NCBI GenBank assembly: GCA_021808055.1
Contig: JAKBCH010000007.1
Location: 1-59,041, forward strand
Reading direction: 5' to 3'
Source of the DNA: Pseudomonadota bacterium
GTDB taxonomy: Bacteria; Pseudomonadota; Alphaproteobacteria; Acetobacterales; Acetobacteraceae
Length of the DNA stretch: 59,041 nucleotides
Positions within the stretch are counted from its first letter, which is position 1. The number at the start of each line of letters is the position of its first letter. Positions 1 to 8,582 of the stretch are shown here, piece after piece. The position numbers were made by a program, and so were the translations under genes. The notes beneath the pieces are model-generated. The model was not told the origin of the DNA. It worked only from the letters and a program-made list of their open reading frames with translations, and ran no database searches.

Positions 1-960
1 ATCTTGCCGATGGCATCCAACGCCGCCAGCACGCCCTCGTTCATGTAATCGTCGAAATTCTTGTCGGCGAGATGCTCATCCGGGTTCACCCAGCTGACCA
101 TGAACACGGTATGCCCCTGGGAGACGAGCCAGCGCACCAGCGAGTTTTTGGGCCGCAAATCCAGAATGTAGAATTTATTGATCCAGGGCGGCAGAATGAG
201 CAGCGGCCTGGCCAGCGCCTGTTCGGTGGCGGGGCTGTATTGGATGAGCTGCATGAGGTCGTTCTGATAGATCACCTTGCCGGGCGAGGTGGCGATGTTC
301 TCCCCCACAGTGAACGCCTCGGTGTCGGTCATGCGGATGCGTAGATGACCACGCCCCTGCTCCAGATCGTTGAGCAGGTTGTTGAGGCCCCGCACCAGGT
401 TTTCGCCGCCGGTTTCCTGGGTTTTGCGCAGAACCTCGGGGTTGGTGAGGGCAAAATTGCTGGGGGAAAGCGCGTTGATGAATTGGCGGGCGTAAAAATC
501 CACCTTCTGGGCGGTTTTCGGGTCCAGCCCGTCCACATGCGTGACCACGTCGTTGATGTAGCGCGCAGAGAGCAGATAGCTCTGCTTGATGAAGTCGAAA
601 ATCTCGTTTTCCCGCCAGGCAGGGTCGGCGAAGCGTTTGTCCTTGGGGTCTTGGGCGATAACCGGCGCGGGGTGCTCGCCGGACCACATGCGCCTTGCGG
701 TGTTTTGCCACAGGGTCATGTAGTCTCGCCACAGCCCCATCTGCGCTTCCACCATCTGTTTGGGGTTGGAGAGCAGCTTCGTGGTCATTTCCATGAAGGC
801 GCCGCTGATGTTCAGAGGGTCCAGCTCGATGCCCTCGGCGGTCTGGCGCTTCATCCATTCCGCCACCAATTTCTGGCTGCGCGAGGCGATATCGGCCATG
901 GACCGGCTGAGCGCTTCGGGGTCCGGCAGTTTGATATCGGGTTCATTCGGCGCGTTCATG
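1..960 (-). CDS. phaC: Class I poly(3-hydroxyalkanoate) synthase, N-terminal part (cut by window edge)
   Basis: The minus strand is open from an ATG at 960 to the window edge, about 320 codons, and the 3' end lies outside. The start is supported by a GGAAAGGA Shine-Dalgarno just upstream. PhaC polymerises hydroxyacyl-CoA into polyester storage granules in the cytoplasm. Visible features of the PhaC N-terminal domain are the phrase WRENEIFDFIKQSYLLSARY, the block ending in NFALTNPEVLRKTQETGGEN, and LLILPPWINKFYILDLRPKN leading into the alpha/beta-hydrolase core with HTVFMVSWVNPD. The lipase-like box with the catalytic Cys should follow beyond the edge and cannot be checked. Length and motifs fit class I rather than the shorter class III enzymes. 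It is divergent from the lipoprotein gene at 1061, with about 100 bp between them. Confidence 0.9.
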
Positions 961-1060
961 ACGGGCGATCCTTTCCGAGGCGGCGATTCTCAGGCAAACA
1001 GGCCGCATTGCCGGGGCGTGCGGTGTTTCGCGCCAAAATTGGCTTGTAGAGAGGGATGAG

Positions 1061-1720
1061 ATGTTCGGGCGGCACTTCGCGGCTTCATGGCTGATTTTGG
1101 CGGCGGCCTCTCTTGCTGGATGTTCTCAGTCTGTGGGGTTGTACCACGACGTTGAAGGTGGCGCGATTGCGCAAAACCGGCAAGCCCCGCCCGGTGCGAA
1201 CCTGCCTTACCCGAACCTCGCGGATGTGCCGGCGCCGCAAGAAGCCGCCACACCCGGTTCACAGGCCGCGATTGCGGCGCGGGCGCAAGGTGGGGTTTCG
1301 GCACCGTCCGCCGGGGCGTTGGCCGGGCTGGCGCTGCCCAGCGGCGCGCCGCCCTTGCCCAACGTGCCGGGGCTTGGCCTTTCCAACCCCAGTTTCGCGC
1401 TACCCCCGCCGCCAGTGGCTGTGCAACCCCCTGCTCCGGCGCTGGCCACGCCACCATCGCCACCGGTTGGCATTGCTTTTGCCCCTGGCTCCGCTTTGTT
1501 GCCCTATAGCCAAGGCTTGCTGATCCAGGCTGTAGCAAGGCAGCGCAATGGCCAGAGGGTGCAAGTGGTTGGGTTTGGGGGTGGCTCAATGAATCTGGCG
1601 CTGGCCAGGGCGCAGCGCCTCGCGGACGCACTCACCGCCGATGGCGTGCCGGGCAATGATATCGAGATGAAGGCGTTGGCGGCGGGTTCTGGCGGCAGTG
1701 TGCAGTTGCGCGGCAGATAA
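1061..1720 (+). CDS. Proline-rich lipoprotein with degenerate OmpA-like C-terminus
   Basis: A 219-residue protein. The N-terminus has a signal peptide ending in a lipobox (LAGC, Cys about residue 21), so it is probably lipidated and anchored in the envelope. Residues about 40-135 are rich in Pro and Ala and look disordered. The C-terminal 80 residues (from VGIAFAPGSALLPYSQGLL to the ALARAQRLADAL helix) resemble an OmpA/Pal peptidoglycan-binding fold, but the usual TD..GS and NxxLSxxRA motifs are eroded, so binding is uncertain. A GAGAGGGATGAG sequence sits directly before the ATG. The gene stands alone, divergent from phaC and 87 bp before the aminotransferase. Its specific function is not recognised. 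Confidence 0.7.
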   Translation: MFGRHFAASWLILAAASLAGCSQSVGLYHDVEGGAIAQNRQAPPGANLPYPNLADVPAPQEAATPGSQAAIAARAQGGVSAPSAGALAGLALPSGAPPLPNVPGLGLSNPSFALPPPPVAVQPPAPALATPPSPPVGIAFAPGSALLPYSQGLLIQAVARQRNGQRVQVVGFGGGSMNLALARAQRLADALTADGVPGNDIEMKALAAGSGGSVQLRGR

Positions 1721-1807
1721 ATTTCTTAATACGGGCGGCCAGTCTTTATGCTCACCTGCATTCGTGTATTGAGCAACGCCATCAACCACCCTTAGCCGAG
1801 TTCGAAA

Positions 1808-3025
1808 ATGTCCGACGAGTTTCACCGCATCCGCCGCTTGCCCCCTTACGTGTTCGCGGAAGTGAACGCCGCCAAGGCCAAGGCCCGCGCCGCGGCGGAG
1901 GACATTATTGATCTGGGCATGGGCAACCCTGACAGCCCGACGCCGCCGCATATCGTGGCGAAGCTGGTGGAAACCGTGGCGGACCCGCGCAGCCACCGCT
2001 ATTCCACCTCCAAGGGAATCCCTGGCCTGCGCCGCGCCCAGGCGGCTTATTACGAGCGCCGCTGGGGCGTGAAGCTGGACCCGGAGACCGAGGTGATCGC
2101 CACGCTGGGCTCCAAAGAGGGGCTGGCGAATTTGGCAGCGGCCATCACCTCGCCGGGCGATACGATTCTGGTGCCCAACCCGTCTTATCCCATCCATCAG
2201 TTCGGGTTCATCATCGCGGGGGCGTCTGTGCGTTCCATTCCCGCCACGCCGGATGATGAGATGCTGGAGGCGATCGACCGCGCGGTGCGCCATTCCGTGC
2301 CGAAGCCGACGGCGGTGATTGTGAATTTCCCCTCCAACCCCACCGCCTACATGGCGACGCTGGCGTTTTACAAAGACCTCGTGAAGTTGGCGAAGCAGCA
2401 CGGGATTTTCATCATCTCGGACCTTGCGTACTCGGAGATTTATTTTGACGGAAACCCGCCGCCTTCGGTTTTGCAGGTGGAAGGGGCGAAGGACATCACC
2501 ATCGAGTTCACCTCGATGTCCAAAACCTATTCCATGCCGGGCTGGCGCATGGGGTTTGGCGTGGGTAACCCGCGGCTCATCACGGCGCTGACGCGCATGA
2601 AGTCTTATCTGGATTATGGCGCGTTCACGCCGATTCAGGTGGCGGCGACGGCGGCGCTGAACGGCCCGCAGGATTGCGTGGAAGAGATGCGCGCACTTTA
2701 TAAAGAGCGGCGGGATATTCTGATCAAGGGCCTGCATGGCGCGGGTTGGGATGTGCCAAGCCCCGAGGGTTCCATGTTTGCCTGGGCGCCGATTCCACCG
2801 AAATACGCGCATATGGGCAGCGTGGAGTTCTCCAAGCTGCTGATGGCGAAAGCGAAGGTGGCGGTGGCACCGGGCATCGGCTTCGGCGAATATGGCGATA
2901 CCCATGTGCGTATCGCGGTGGTGGAAAATGCCCAGCGCCTGCGCCAGGCCGTGCGTAACATCAAGCAGTTTTTGGCGACTGATAACGGCGCGCCGGCTGA
3001 TATTTTGACGGAGAGCAAACCGTGA
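1808..3025 (+). CDS. alaC: PLP-dependent aminotransferase, AlaC/LL-DAP aminotransferase-like
   Basis: A 405-residue fold-type I aminotransferase. The N-terminal segment DLGMGNPDSPTPPHIV is typical of the class I/II family, and the PLP-binding lysine is in SMSKTYSMPGWRMGF (Lys239). The family includes glutamate-pyruvate transaminase AlaC and aspartate/LL-diaminopimelate aminotransferases; substrate cannot be decided from sequence alone. The stop codon overlaps the GTG start of the homoserine dehydrogenase by four bases (GTGA), so the two are translationally coupled and glpX follows 11 bp later. This gene order supports a role in amino-acid metabolism around aspartate and alanine. No good Shine-Dalgarno is visible before the ATG. 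Confidence 0.88.
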   Translation: MSDEFHRIRRLPPYVFAEVNAAKAKARAAAEDIIDLGMGNPDSPTPPHIVAKLVETVADPRSHRYSTSKGIPGLRRAQAAYYERRWGVKLDPETEVIATLGSKEGLANLAAAITSPGDTILVPNPSYPIHQFGFIIAGASVRSIPATPDDEMLEAIDRAVRHSVPKPTAVIVNFPSNPTAYMATLAFYKDLVKLAKQHGIFIISDLAYSEIYFDGNPPPSVLQVEGAKDITIEFTSMSKTYSMPGWRMGFGVGNPRLITALTRMKSYLDYGAFTPIQVAATAALNGPQDCVEEMRALYKERRDILIKGLHGAGWDVPSPEGSMFAWAPIPPKYAHMGSVEFSKLLMAKAKVAVAPGIGFGEYGDTHVRIAVVENAQRLRQAVRNIKQFLATDNGAPADILTESKP

Positions 3026-4311
3026 AACCGCTTAAAATAGGCATTGCCGGGTTGGGCACCGTGGGCAGCGGTGTGGTGAAGCTTTTGGCCGCGCAAAAAG
3101 AGCTGATAGCAGCCAGAGCCGGGCGGCCGATTATGGTGACGGCAGTTTCAGCGCGCGCGCGTGGCCGCGACCGTGGCGTGAAGTTGGAGGGGTTGAACTG
3201 GCACGACGATGCCGTTGCGCTGGCGCATGACCCCGATGTGGATGTGGTGGTGGAGCTGATCGGCGGTTCTGACGGCAAGGCCAAGGCGGTGGCCGAGGCG
3301 GCGATTGCGGCGGGCAAGCATTTCGTGACCGCCAACAAGGCGCTGTTGGCCGTGCATGGCGCGGCGCTGGCCAAGGCAGCCGAGGCGAATAACATCACCA
3401 TTGCTTACGAGGCGGCGGTGGCGGGGGGTATTCCGGTTATAAAGGCGCTGCGCGAAGGGCTGGGGGCGAATAAAATCTCCCGCGTGGCGGGGATTCTGAA
3501 CGGCACCTGTAATTACATACTCACCATAATGCGCGAAGAAGGCCGGGGTTTTAGCGATGTGCTGGCTGACGCGCAAAAGCTTGGCTATGCCGAGGCGGAC
3601 CCCAGTTTTGATATCGACGGCGTGGATGCCGCGCATAAGCTCGCCATTCTGGCCGGGCTCGCCTTTGGCGTTAAGATAGATTTTGCAAGCCTGCATATCG
3701 AGGGCATCCGCCGGGTTTCGGCGCTGGATATCTCTTTCGCGCAGGAGCTTGGCTACCGGATTAAGCTGCTGGGCATTGCCGAAGAGACCGAGGCGGGCAT
3801 TTCTCTGCGTGTGCACCCCGCCATGGTGCCGGTTGAAAAACCCATTGCCACGGTGGACGGCGTTTTTAATGCCGTGCTGCTGGAGGGTGATTTCTCCGGC
3901 CCGGTGTTTTTGCGCGGGCGCGGAGCGGGCGAAGGCCCGACGGCGAGTGCGGTGGTGGCGGATCTCATCGACCTTGCGCGCGGTATTCATGTGCCGGTTT
4001 GGGGCATGGAGGAGAGCGCGCTGGGGCAGGCGCGGATTGTACCCATGGCGGAGCTGGAAAGCGCCTATTTCCTGCGTTTGATGGTGGTGGACCAGCCCGG
4101 TGTGCTGGCGGATGTGACTGCGATTTTGCGCGACCACGGTATTTCGCTGGAGAGCATGTTGCAGCATGGGCGCGCACCCGGTGAGGCCGTGCCGATTGTG
4201 CTGGTAACGCATGAGACGCGCGAGGCGGCGGTTAATGAGGCGTTGGCGAATATCGCCAAATTGCCCGCCGTGCTGGAGCCGCCGGCGCTGATCCGCATTG
4301 AACCAAAGTAA
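3022..4311 (+). CDS. hom: Homoserine dehydrogenase
   Basis: A 429-residue enzyme reducing aspartate semialdehyde to homoserine, the branch point to threonine and methionine. An N-terminal Rossmann motif (GLGTVGSG, residues 10-17) binds NAD(P)H. The conserved central block NGTCNYILTIMREEG marks the catalytic domain. The last 80 residues form an ACT domain (FLRLMVVDQPGVLADVTAIL) that usually mediates threonine feedback inhibition. The start is GTG, overlapping the stop of the upstream aminotransferase. The length matches monofunctional homoserine dehydrogenases with ACT domain; there is no aspartokinase fusion. Confidence 0.95.
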   Translation: MKPLKIGIAGLGTVGSGVVKLLAAQKELIAARAGRPIMVTAVSARARGRDRGVKLEGLNWHDDAVALAHDPDVDVVVELIGGSDGKAKAVAEAAIAAGKHFVTANKALLAVHGAALAKAAEANNITIAYEAAVAGGIPVIKALREGLGANKISRVAGILNGTCNYILTIMREEGRGFSDVLADAQKLGYAEADPSFDIDGVDAAHKLAILAGLAFGVKIDFASLHIEGIRRVSALDISFAQELGYRIKLLGIAEETEAGISLRVHPAMVPVEKPIATVDGVFNAVLLEGDFSGPVFLRGRGAGEGPTASAVVADLIDLARGIHVPVWGMEESALGQARIVPMAELESAYFLRLMVVDQPGVLADVTAILRDHGISLESMLQHGRAPGEAVPIVLVTHETREAAVNEALANIAKLPAVLEPPALIRIEPK

Positions 4312-4322
4312 AGGAGCCCGAG

Positions 4323-5306
4323 ATGACCGAACGCCGCCTTGAAGATGTATCGGACCGCAATTTGGCGCTGGAGCTGGTGCGGGTGACAGAAGCAGCCGGC
4401 ATTGCTGCTTCTCGCTGGATTGGCCGGGGCAAGAAGAACGAAGCCGATGGCGCGGCGGTTGAAGCGATGCGCAAGGCGTTCGACACTGTGGCGATCGACG
4501 GCACAGTGGTGATCGGCGAGGGGGAGATGGACGAGGCGCCGATGCTTTATATCGGCGAGAAAGTGGGCTGTGGTGGCCCGGCGATGGATATTGCCGTGGA
4601 CCCGCTGGAGGGCACCACCATCACCGCCAAGGGTGGGCCAAACGCCATTGCCACCGTGGCGCTGGCCGAGCGCGGCAATTTTCTGCACGCCCCGGATATT
4701 TATATGGACAAGATCGCCGTGGGCGGCGGACTGCCGGATGGCGTGATCTCGCTCGACGCGCCGGTGAAGGAAAATTTGAAGAATCTGGCGCTGGCGAAGG
4801 GTATCGATATCTCCGAGCTGATGGTTTGTATGCTCGACCGAGACCGCCACGCGGAGACCATCGCCAAAATTCGCGAGGCGGGGGCGCGGATTTTGCTGCT
4901 GGGTGATGGTGACGTCGCCGGGGTTATCGCCGCTTCTCTGCCGGGCGGGGGTGTCGATATGTATCTGGGCTCCGGCGGCGCGCCGGAGGGTGTGCTGGCG
5001 GCAGCGGCGTTGCGCTGCACCGGCGGGCAGATGCAGGGGCGGCTGATGTTTGAGGATGAGACGCAGATTGAACGCGCGCGCGGCATGGGCATTACCGACC
5101 CGAGCCGCATTTACACGCTTAACGAGATGGCCAAGGGCGATGTGATGTTCGCCGCCACGGGGGTGACTTCGGGCGCCATGCTGGCGGGCGTGCGGCGCGT
5201 GGGGCAGGGGGCGGTGACGCACTCCATCGTCATGCGCTCAAAATCCGGCACGGTGCGCTATGTTGAAGGGCATCATAACTTCGCGAAGAAGAATCTCGGG
5301 GTTTAA
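4323..5306 (+). CDS. glpX: Class II fructose-1,6-bisphosphatase
   Basis: A 327-residue GlpX-type phosphatase converting fructose-1,6-bisphosphate to fructose-6-phosphate in gluconeogenesis. The metal-binding lithium-sensitive phosphatase motifs are clear: GEGEMDEAPML (residues 65-75) and VDPLEGTT (residues 92-99). A strong AAAGGAG precedes the ATG by about 8 bases, and the gene follows hom by 11 bp, so it is in the same operon. The hom-glpX pairing is common in Acetobacteraceae and other Alphaproteobacteria. It is convergent with rsmA, whose stop codon lies only 3 bp away; no terminator hairpin is evident between them. Confidence 0.94.
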   Translation: MTERRLEDVSDRNLALELVRVTEAAGIAASRWIGRGKKNEADGAAVEAMRKAFDTVAIDGTVVIGEGEMDEAPMLYIGEKVGCGGPAMDIAVDPLEGTTITAKGGPNAIATVALAERGNFLHAPDIYMDKIAVGGGLPDGVISLDAPVKENLKNLALAKGIDISELMVCMLDRDRHAETIAKIREAGARILLLGDGDVAGVIAASLPGGGVDMYLGSGGAPEGVLAAAALRCTGGQMQGRLMFEDETQIERARGMGITDPSRIYTLNEMAKGDVMFAATGVTSGAMLAGVRRVGQGAVTHSIVMRSKSGTVRYVEGHHNFAKKNLGV

Positions 5307-5309
5307 ACT

Positions 5310-6122
5310 TTACAGCACCCGCATCAACGCCACGAACTCCTCCACGCTGAGAGTTTCGGCGCGGCGGGAGGCATCTATGCCCGCTTTGGCGCAGAGGGCT
5401 TCGCCGCCCAGCGGTTTCAGCGCACCGCGCAGCATTTTGCGGCGCTGGCCGAAGGCGGCGGCGGTCAGGCGCTCCATGGCTTTCAGCTCTGTGCGTGAAG
5501 GCTGCTCAGGGCGGGGAACCAGCCGGATGAGAGCTGATTCCACCTTGGGCGGCGGGGTAAAGGCGCTGGCGGGAATGTGCATCAGCATCGTCACCTCGCA
5601 CAGCCATTGCGCCAGCACGGAAACCCGGCCGTAAGCGCCGGAATTGGGCTGGGCACAGATGCGTTCGGCCACCTCAAGCTGGAACATCAGCGTGAAGGAT
5701 TGGAATTGCGCCGCCTCTTGCAGCCAGTTCACCAGCAGCAGCGTGCCGATATTATAGGGCAGATTGGCAACAATGGCGCGCGGGGCGGGCACCAGGGCCG
5801 GCAGATCCGCCTTTATGGCATCGGCCTCGATGATGCTGAGCCTTTGCGTAGTGGCGGCAAGGGCGGTGATGGCGGCGACGGCGCGCTTGTCATATTCAAT
5901 GGCGGTGACGTGTGCGGCCGGGGTTTCCAGCAGCGCGCGGGTGAGCCCGCCGGGGCCTGGGCCAACCTCGATCACGTTTACCCCTTCCAGGTTCCCCGCG
6001 GCAGCGGCGATGCGCGACAGCAAGCCAGGGTCCAGCAAAAAATGCTGGCCGAGGGATTTGTCGGCCCGGAGGTCGAACCGGCGGATGGTTTCCGCCAAAG
6101 AAGGTAAAATTAATTCAGCCAT
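5310..6122 (-). CDS. rsmA: 16S rRNA dimethyladenosine transferase
   Basis: A 270-residue SAM-dependent methyltransferase (RsmA/KsgA) that dimethylates two adjacent adenines near the 3' end of 16S rRNA during small-subunit assembly. It shows KSLGQHFLLDPG near the N-terminus, SAM motif I EVGPGPGG (residues 52-59), and motif IV NLPYN (residues 120-124), which contacts the target adenine. Full family length. It is read towards glpX and divergent from the ClC gene, so the control region between these two starts is very short (tens of bases). Confidence 0.95.
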   Translation of the reverse strand: MAELILPSLAETIRRFDLRADKSLGQHFLLDPGLLSRIAAAAGNLEGVNVIEVGPGPGGLTRALLETPAAHVTAIEYDKRAVAAITALAATTQRLSIIEADAIKADLPALVPAPRAIVANLPYNIGTLLLVNWLQEAAQFQSFTLMFQLEVAERICAQPNSGAYGRVSVLAQWLCEVTMLMHIPASAFTPPPKVESALIRLVPRPEQPSRTELKAMERLTAAAFGQRRKMLRGALKPLGGEALCAKAGIDASRRAETLSVEEFVALMRVL

Positions 6123-6164
6123 AGCCGCTTGTTAGCCGATGCCGGACCGTGGCAACAGAGACAT

Positions 6165-7928
6165 GTGGATAACGCAAACGGCCACGCGGGATTCTTGCGC
6201 ATACCCCCGCTGCTCCGCGCTTTGGTGCGGGCGGATGAAATATGGCTCGCCCTGCTGGCGGCGGTGGTGGGGATTTTTGCCGGGTTGGGCGTGGCGCTGA
6301 TAAATGAAATCTCGTTTCTGATGCACCAGTATCTGTTTGATCTGGGGTGGGGGATGGAGCTTTCTGAAACCCCCCGGCTTGACCCGCTGCGGGCCATTGC
6401 CGTGCCGGTGCTGGGTGGGTTGGTGTTTGGCATTTCACTATGGGTTTTGGCGCGGTTCAGGCCCAAACCTCTGGTGGACCCGATTGAAGCCAATGCGCTC
6501 TATGGCGGGCGGATGTCTCTCACCGATTCGATTATTGTGGCGGCGCAGACGGCATGGTCTAACGGTGTGGGTGCCTCGGTTGGCATGGAGGCGGGGTATG
6601 CGCAGTTTGGCGCGGGTGTCGCCTCCTGGCTTGGGCGGAATTTCCGGCTCCGGCGGAGCGATTTGCGCACGTTGGTCGGCTGTGGTGCGGGGGCGGCAAT
6701 CGCCGGGGCGTTCAGCGCGCCACTTTGCGGCGCTTTTTACGGTATCGAACTGGTTATTGGCGTTTATTCCGTAACGACTCTGCCGTTTGTTGTTGTCGCG
6801 GCGCTTCTCGGCACGCTGACGGTTCAGGTTTTGGGGTTTGGTGCACCGCCCTTGAATGTAACCTTGCCGATGAATGTGCCGCCTGACGCGTACGGGATTA
6901 TTCTGATTGAAGGCATTGCCTGCGGCATCGCCGGTATTGTCATCATGCGCGGCGTCACGCTGATCGAGGCCGGGTTCAGGCGCAGCAAAATCCCGGTTTG
7001 GCTGCGTCCATTGTTGGGTGGTGCGGTGGTGGGGTTGCTGGGGTGCATGACCCCGCAGGCAATGTCCTCCGGTCATTCCGCTTTGCATACATATATAAAT
7101 GTGCAGTTTCCCTTCATGGTTGCGGTGGGGTTATTGCTGGCCAAATCCGTCGCCTCGGCATTTTCAATCGGGGTGGGCTTCCGCGGGGGCCTGTTCTTCG
7201 CGTCACTGTTTTTGGGCGCGATGTTTGGCAAGGTGTTTGCCGGCATCATCAGCATTATGCCGTTTGTAGCGCCGATGCCGGTGGGGCTTTATGCGGTTGT
7301 GGGCATGAGCGGGGTGGCCGCGGCGATCATCGGCGGCCCCATGACCATGACCTTCCTGGCGCTGGAAACGACACAGAATTTTGCTGTCACCATGGCTGTG
7401 CTGGCGGCAGCCATTGCGGCCACCATTACCGTGCGGCGCTTGTTTGGGTACTCCTTCGCGACATGGCGGTTTCATTTGCGGGGCGAACAAATCCGTTCCG
7501 CCATGGATGTGGGCTGGATACAGGCGCTTACCGTGGGGCGCATGATGCGCGCCGTACAGGCGACAGCGCGGCCGGAAACCAGCCTTGAGGTGTTTCGGCA
7601 GGAAGTACCCCTGGGGGCGGTGCAACGGGTTGTGGTGACCAACGCGGACGGACAATATGTTGGCGTGGCTTACCCGGCCGATGCCGCGGCGGTGACAGGC
7701 GAGCATCGCAATGTTGGCGATATCTTGCATCATCAGACTTATTTCCTGTTGCCAGGCATGAATGTGAAGGAGGCGCTCGCTGTTTTTGAGAGTGCTGAAG
7801 CAGATGCTCTGGCTGTGCTGGATGGGCCCGAGACGCGGCAGGTTTTAGGGCTGCTGACCGAACAATACGCGCTCCGCCGATACAGCGAGGAGCTCGACCG
7901 TCACCGTCGGGAAGTGACGGGCGAATAA
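6165..7928 (+). CDS. Divergent ClC-family chloride channel/transporter with C-terminal CBS-like region
   Basis: An integral membrane protein of the voltage-gated chloride channel superfamily with about ten hydrophobic segments (residues about 30-430) and a soluble C-terminal region of about 140 residues that looks like a weak CBS pair. The core GAGAAIAGAFSAPLCGAFYGIEL segment is diagnostic. Two ion-pathway motifs are altered: the gating-Glu motif reads GMEAG instead of GxEGP (Glu at nt 6588-6590), and the GxFxP motif reads GGLFFASL. The GSGIP motif also appears replaced (VDPIEA). Substrate is therefore uncertain. The start is ambiguous: an in-frame TTG lies at 6129 (599 aa) and a GTG at 6165 (587 aa), neither with a convincing ribosome site. 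Confidence 0.82.
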   Translation: MDNANGHAGFLRIPPLLRALVRADEIWLALLAAVVGIFAGLGVALINEISFLMHQYLFDLGWGMELSETPRLDPLRAIAVPVLGGLVFGISLWVLARFRPKPLVDPIEANALYGGRMSLTDSIIVAAQTAWSNGVGASVGMEAGYAQFGAGVASWLGRNFRLRRSDLRTLVGCGAGAAIAGAFSAPLCGAFYGIELVIGVYSVTTLPFVVVAALLGTLTVQVLGFGAPPLNVTLPMNVPPDAYGIILIEGIACGIAGIVIMRGVTLIEAGFRRSKIPVWLRPLLGGAVVGLLGCMTPQAMSSGHSALHTYINVQFPFMVAVGLLLAKSVASAFSIGVGFRGGLFFASLFLGAMFGKVFAGIISIMPFVAPMPVGLYAVVGMSGVAAAIIGGPMTMTFLALETTQNFAVTMAVLAAAIAATITVRRLFGYSFATWRFHLRGEQIRSAMDVGWIQALTVGRMMRAVQATARPETSLEVFRQEVPLGAVQRVVVTNADGQYVGVAYPADAAAVTGEHRNVGDILHHQTYFLLPGMNVKEALAVFESAEADALAVLDGPETRQVLGLLTEQYALRRYSEELDRHRREVTGE

Positions 7929-8582
7929 GCTTGTGTTCCGGGATGGAAAAGACAGGTCTGCGGATTTGGATGATGCAATTTTAGGCCGTGTTGGAATTGT
8001 AACATAAATTACACGAAATAATTCCCAAATTTTATTTGTCTTAATAAAGATCTGCGTCCAATTTTTTAGACGTAATTTGCGGCTCCGACTCGGTTTCTTT
8101 GTGTATGACGGCGTGAGGATGATCCACCTTGGGGTGGGGTATTTCCGCCTAAATTGTCTTTTGTTTTTAATAAGTTGTTGGTTGATTCGGGCGATAGACT
8201 TGCTCCTGAAGGGGGCGAATCTGAAGACATCGTGCTCACGTGTGATGGTTCAAAAATCCGCGATATTCCATAGCGCATATTTCTGAACAAGCGCACTAGA
8301 TTGTTGATTTTAATGGTTTTTACGTTGATTGGGAAATTCCATGACGTGCAGAATCGGGGTGCTGAGATGGTTGCTCGATCGCCAGACGCCGAAACGCACA
8401 TAAATTAAACCAAATCAGATAAAAATTGTTTTTGTTTCTTTAATAATACAAATAACGGAAATGTTTTGAATTTTATTGGCGTTTTTAAGCAAAAAATAAA
8501 GGATTTGCGGAGGCTTAATTATTGATTTTACTTAATCGCAACGGTAATACACTACCCAACGGTGGAAAATGAGGATATCTAG
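7929..8582. other. AT-rich intergenic region of about 650 bp upstream of the RTX-like gene
   Basis: No convincing gene was found. The two short open frames here (minus 8066-8401 and plus 8077-8286) have no recognisable motif and no family-like composition. The stretch is much richer in A+T than the genes on either side, especially 8400-8580. It holds a nested dyad at 7993-8025 (outer GGAATT/AATTCC, inner TGTAA/TTACA), which could be a weak terminator or an operator. It probably acts as a long regulatory leader for the gene at 8583 and may mark a transferred segment. Confidence 0.5.
8522..8550 (+). promoter_or_regulatory. Candidate housekeeping promoter for the RTX-like gene
   Basis: TTGATT at 8522-8527 and TAATAC at 8545-8550 are separated by 17 bases and lie about 32 bp before the start codon. 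The -35 box is good (one change from TTGACA-like sequence at two positions) and the -10 box is only fair. In such AT-rich DNA other pairs can be drawn, so this is a suggestion only. Confidence 0.3.

Noticed and set aside
1586..2905. A 439-residue minus-strand open frame
   Set aside because: It is a shadow of the aminotransferase gene: Arg/His-rich with no family features, while the plus-strand frame has the complete PLP motifs.
4065..5222. A 385-residue minus-strand open frame across hom and glpX
   Set aside because: Shadow frame; its His/Arg-rich composition follows from high GC on the complementary strand.
8066..8401. A 111-residue minus-strand open frame in the AT-rich gap
   Set aside because: Composition is not protein-like, no motif or ribosome site is visible, and it conflicts with the AT-rich leader.
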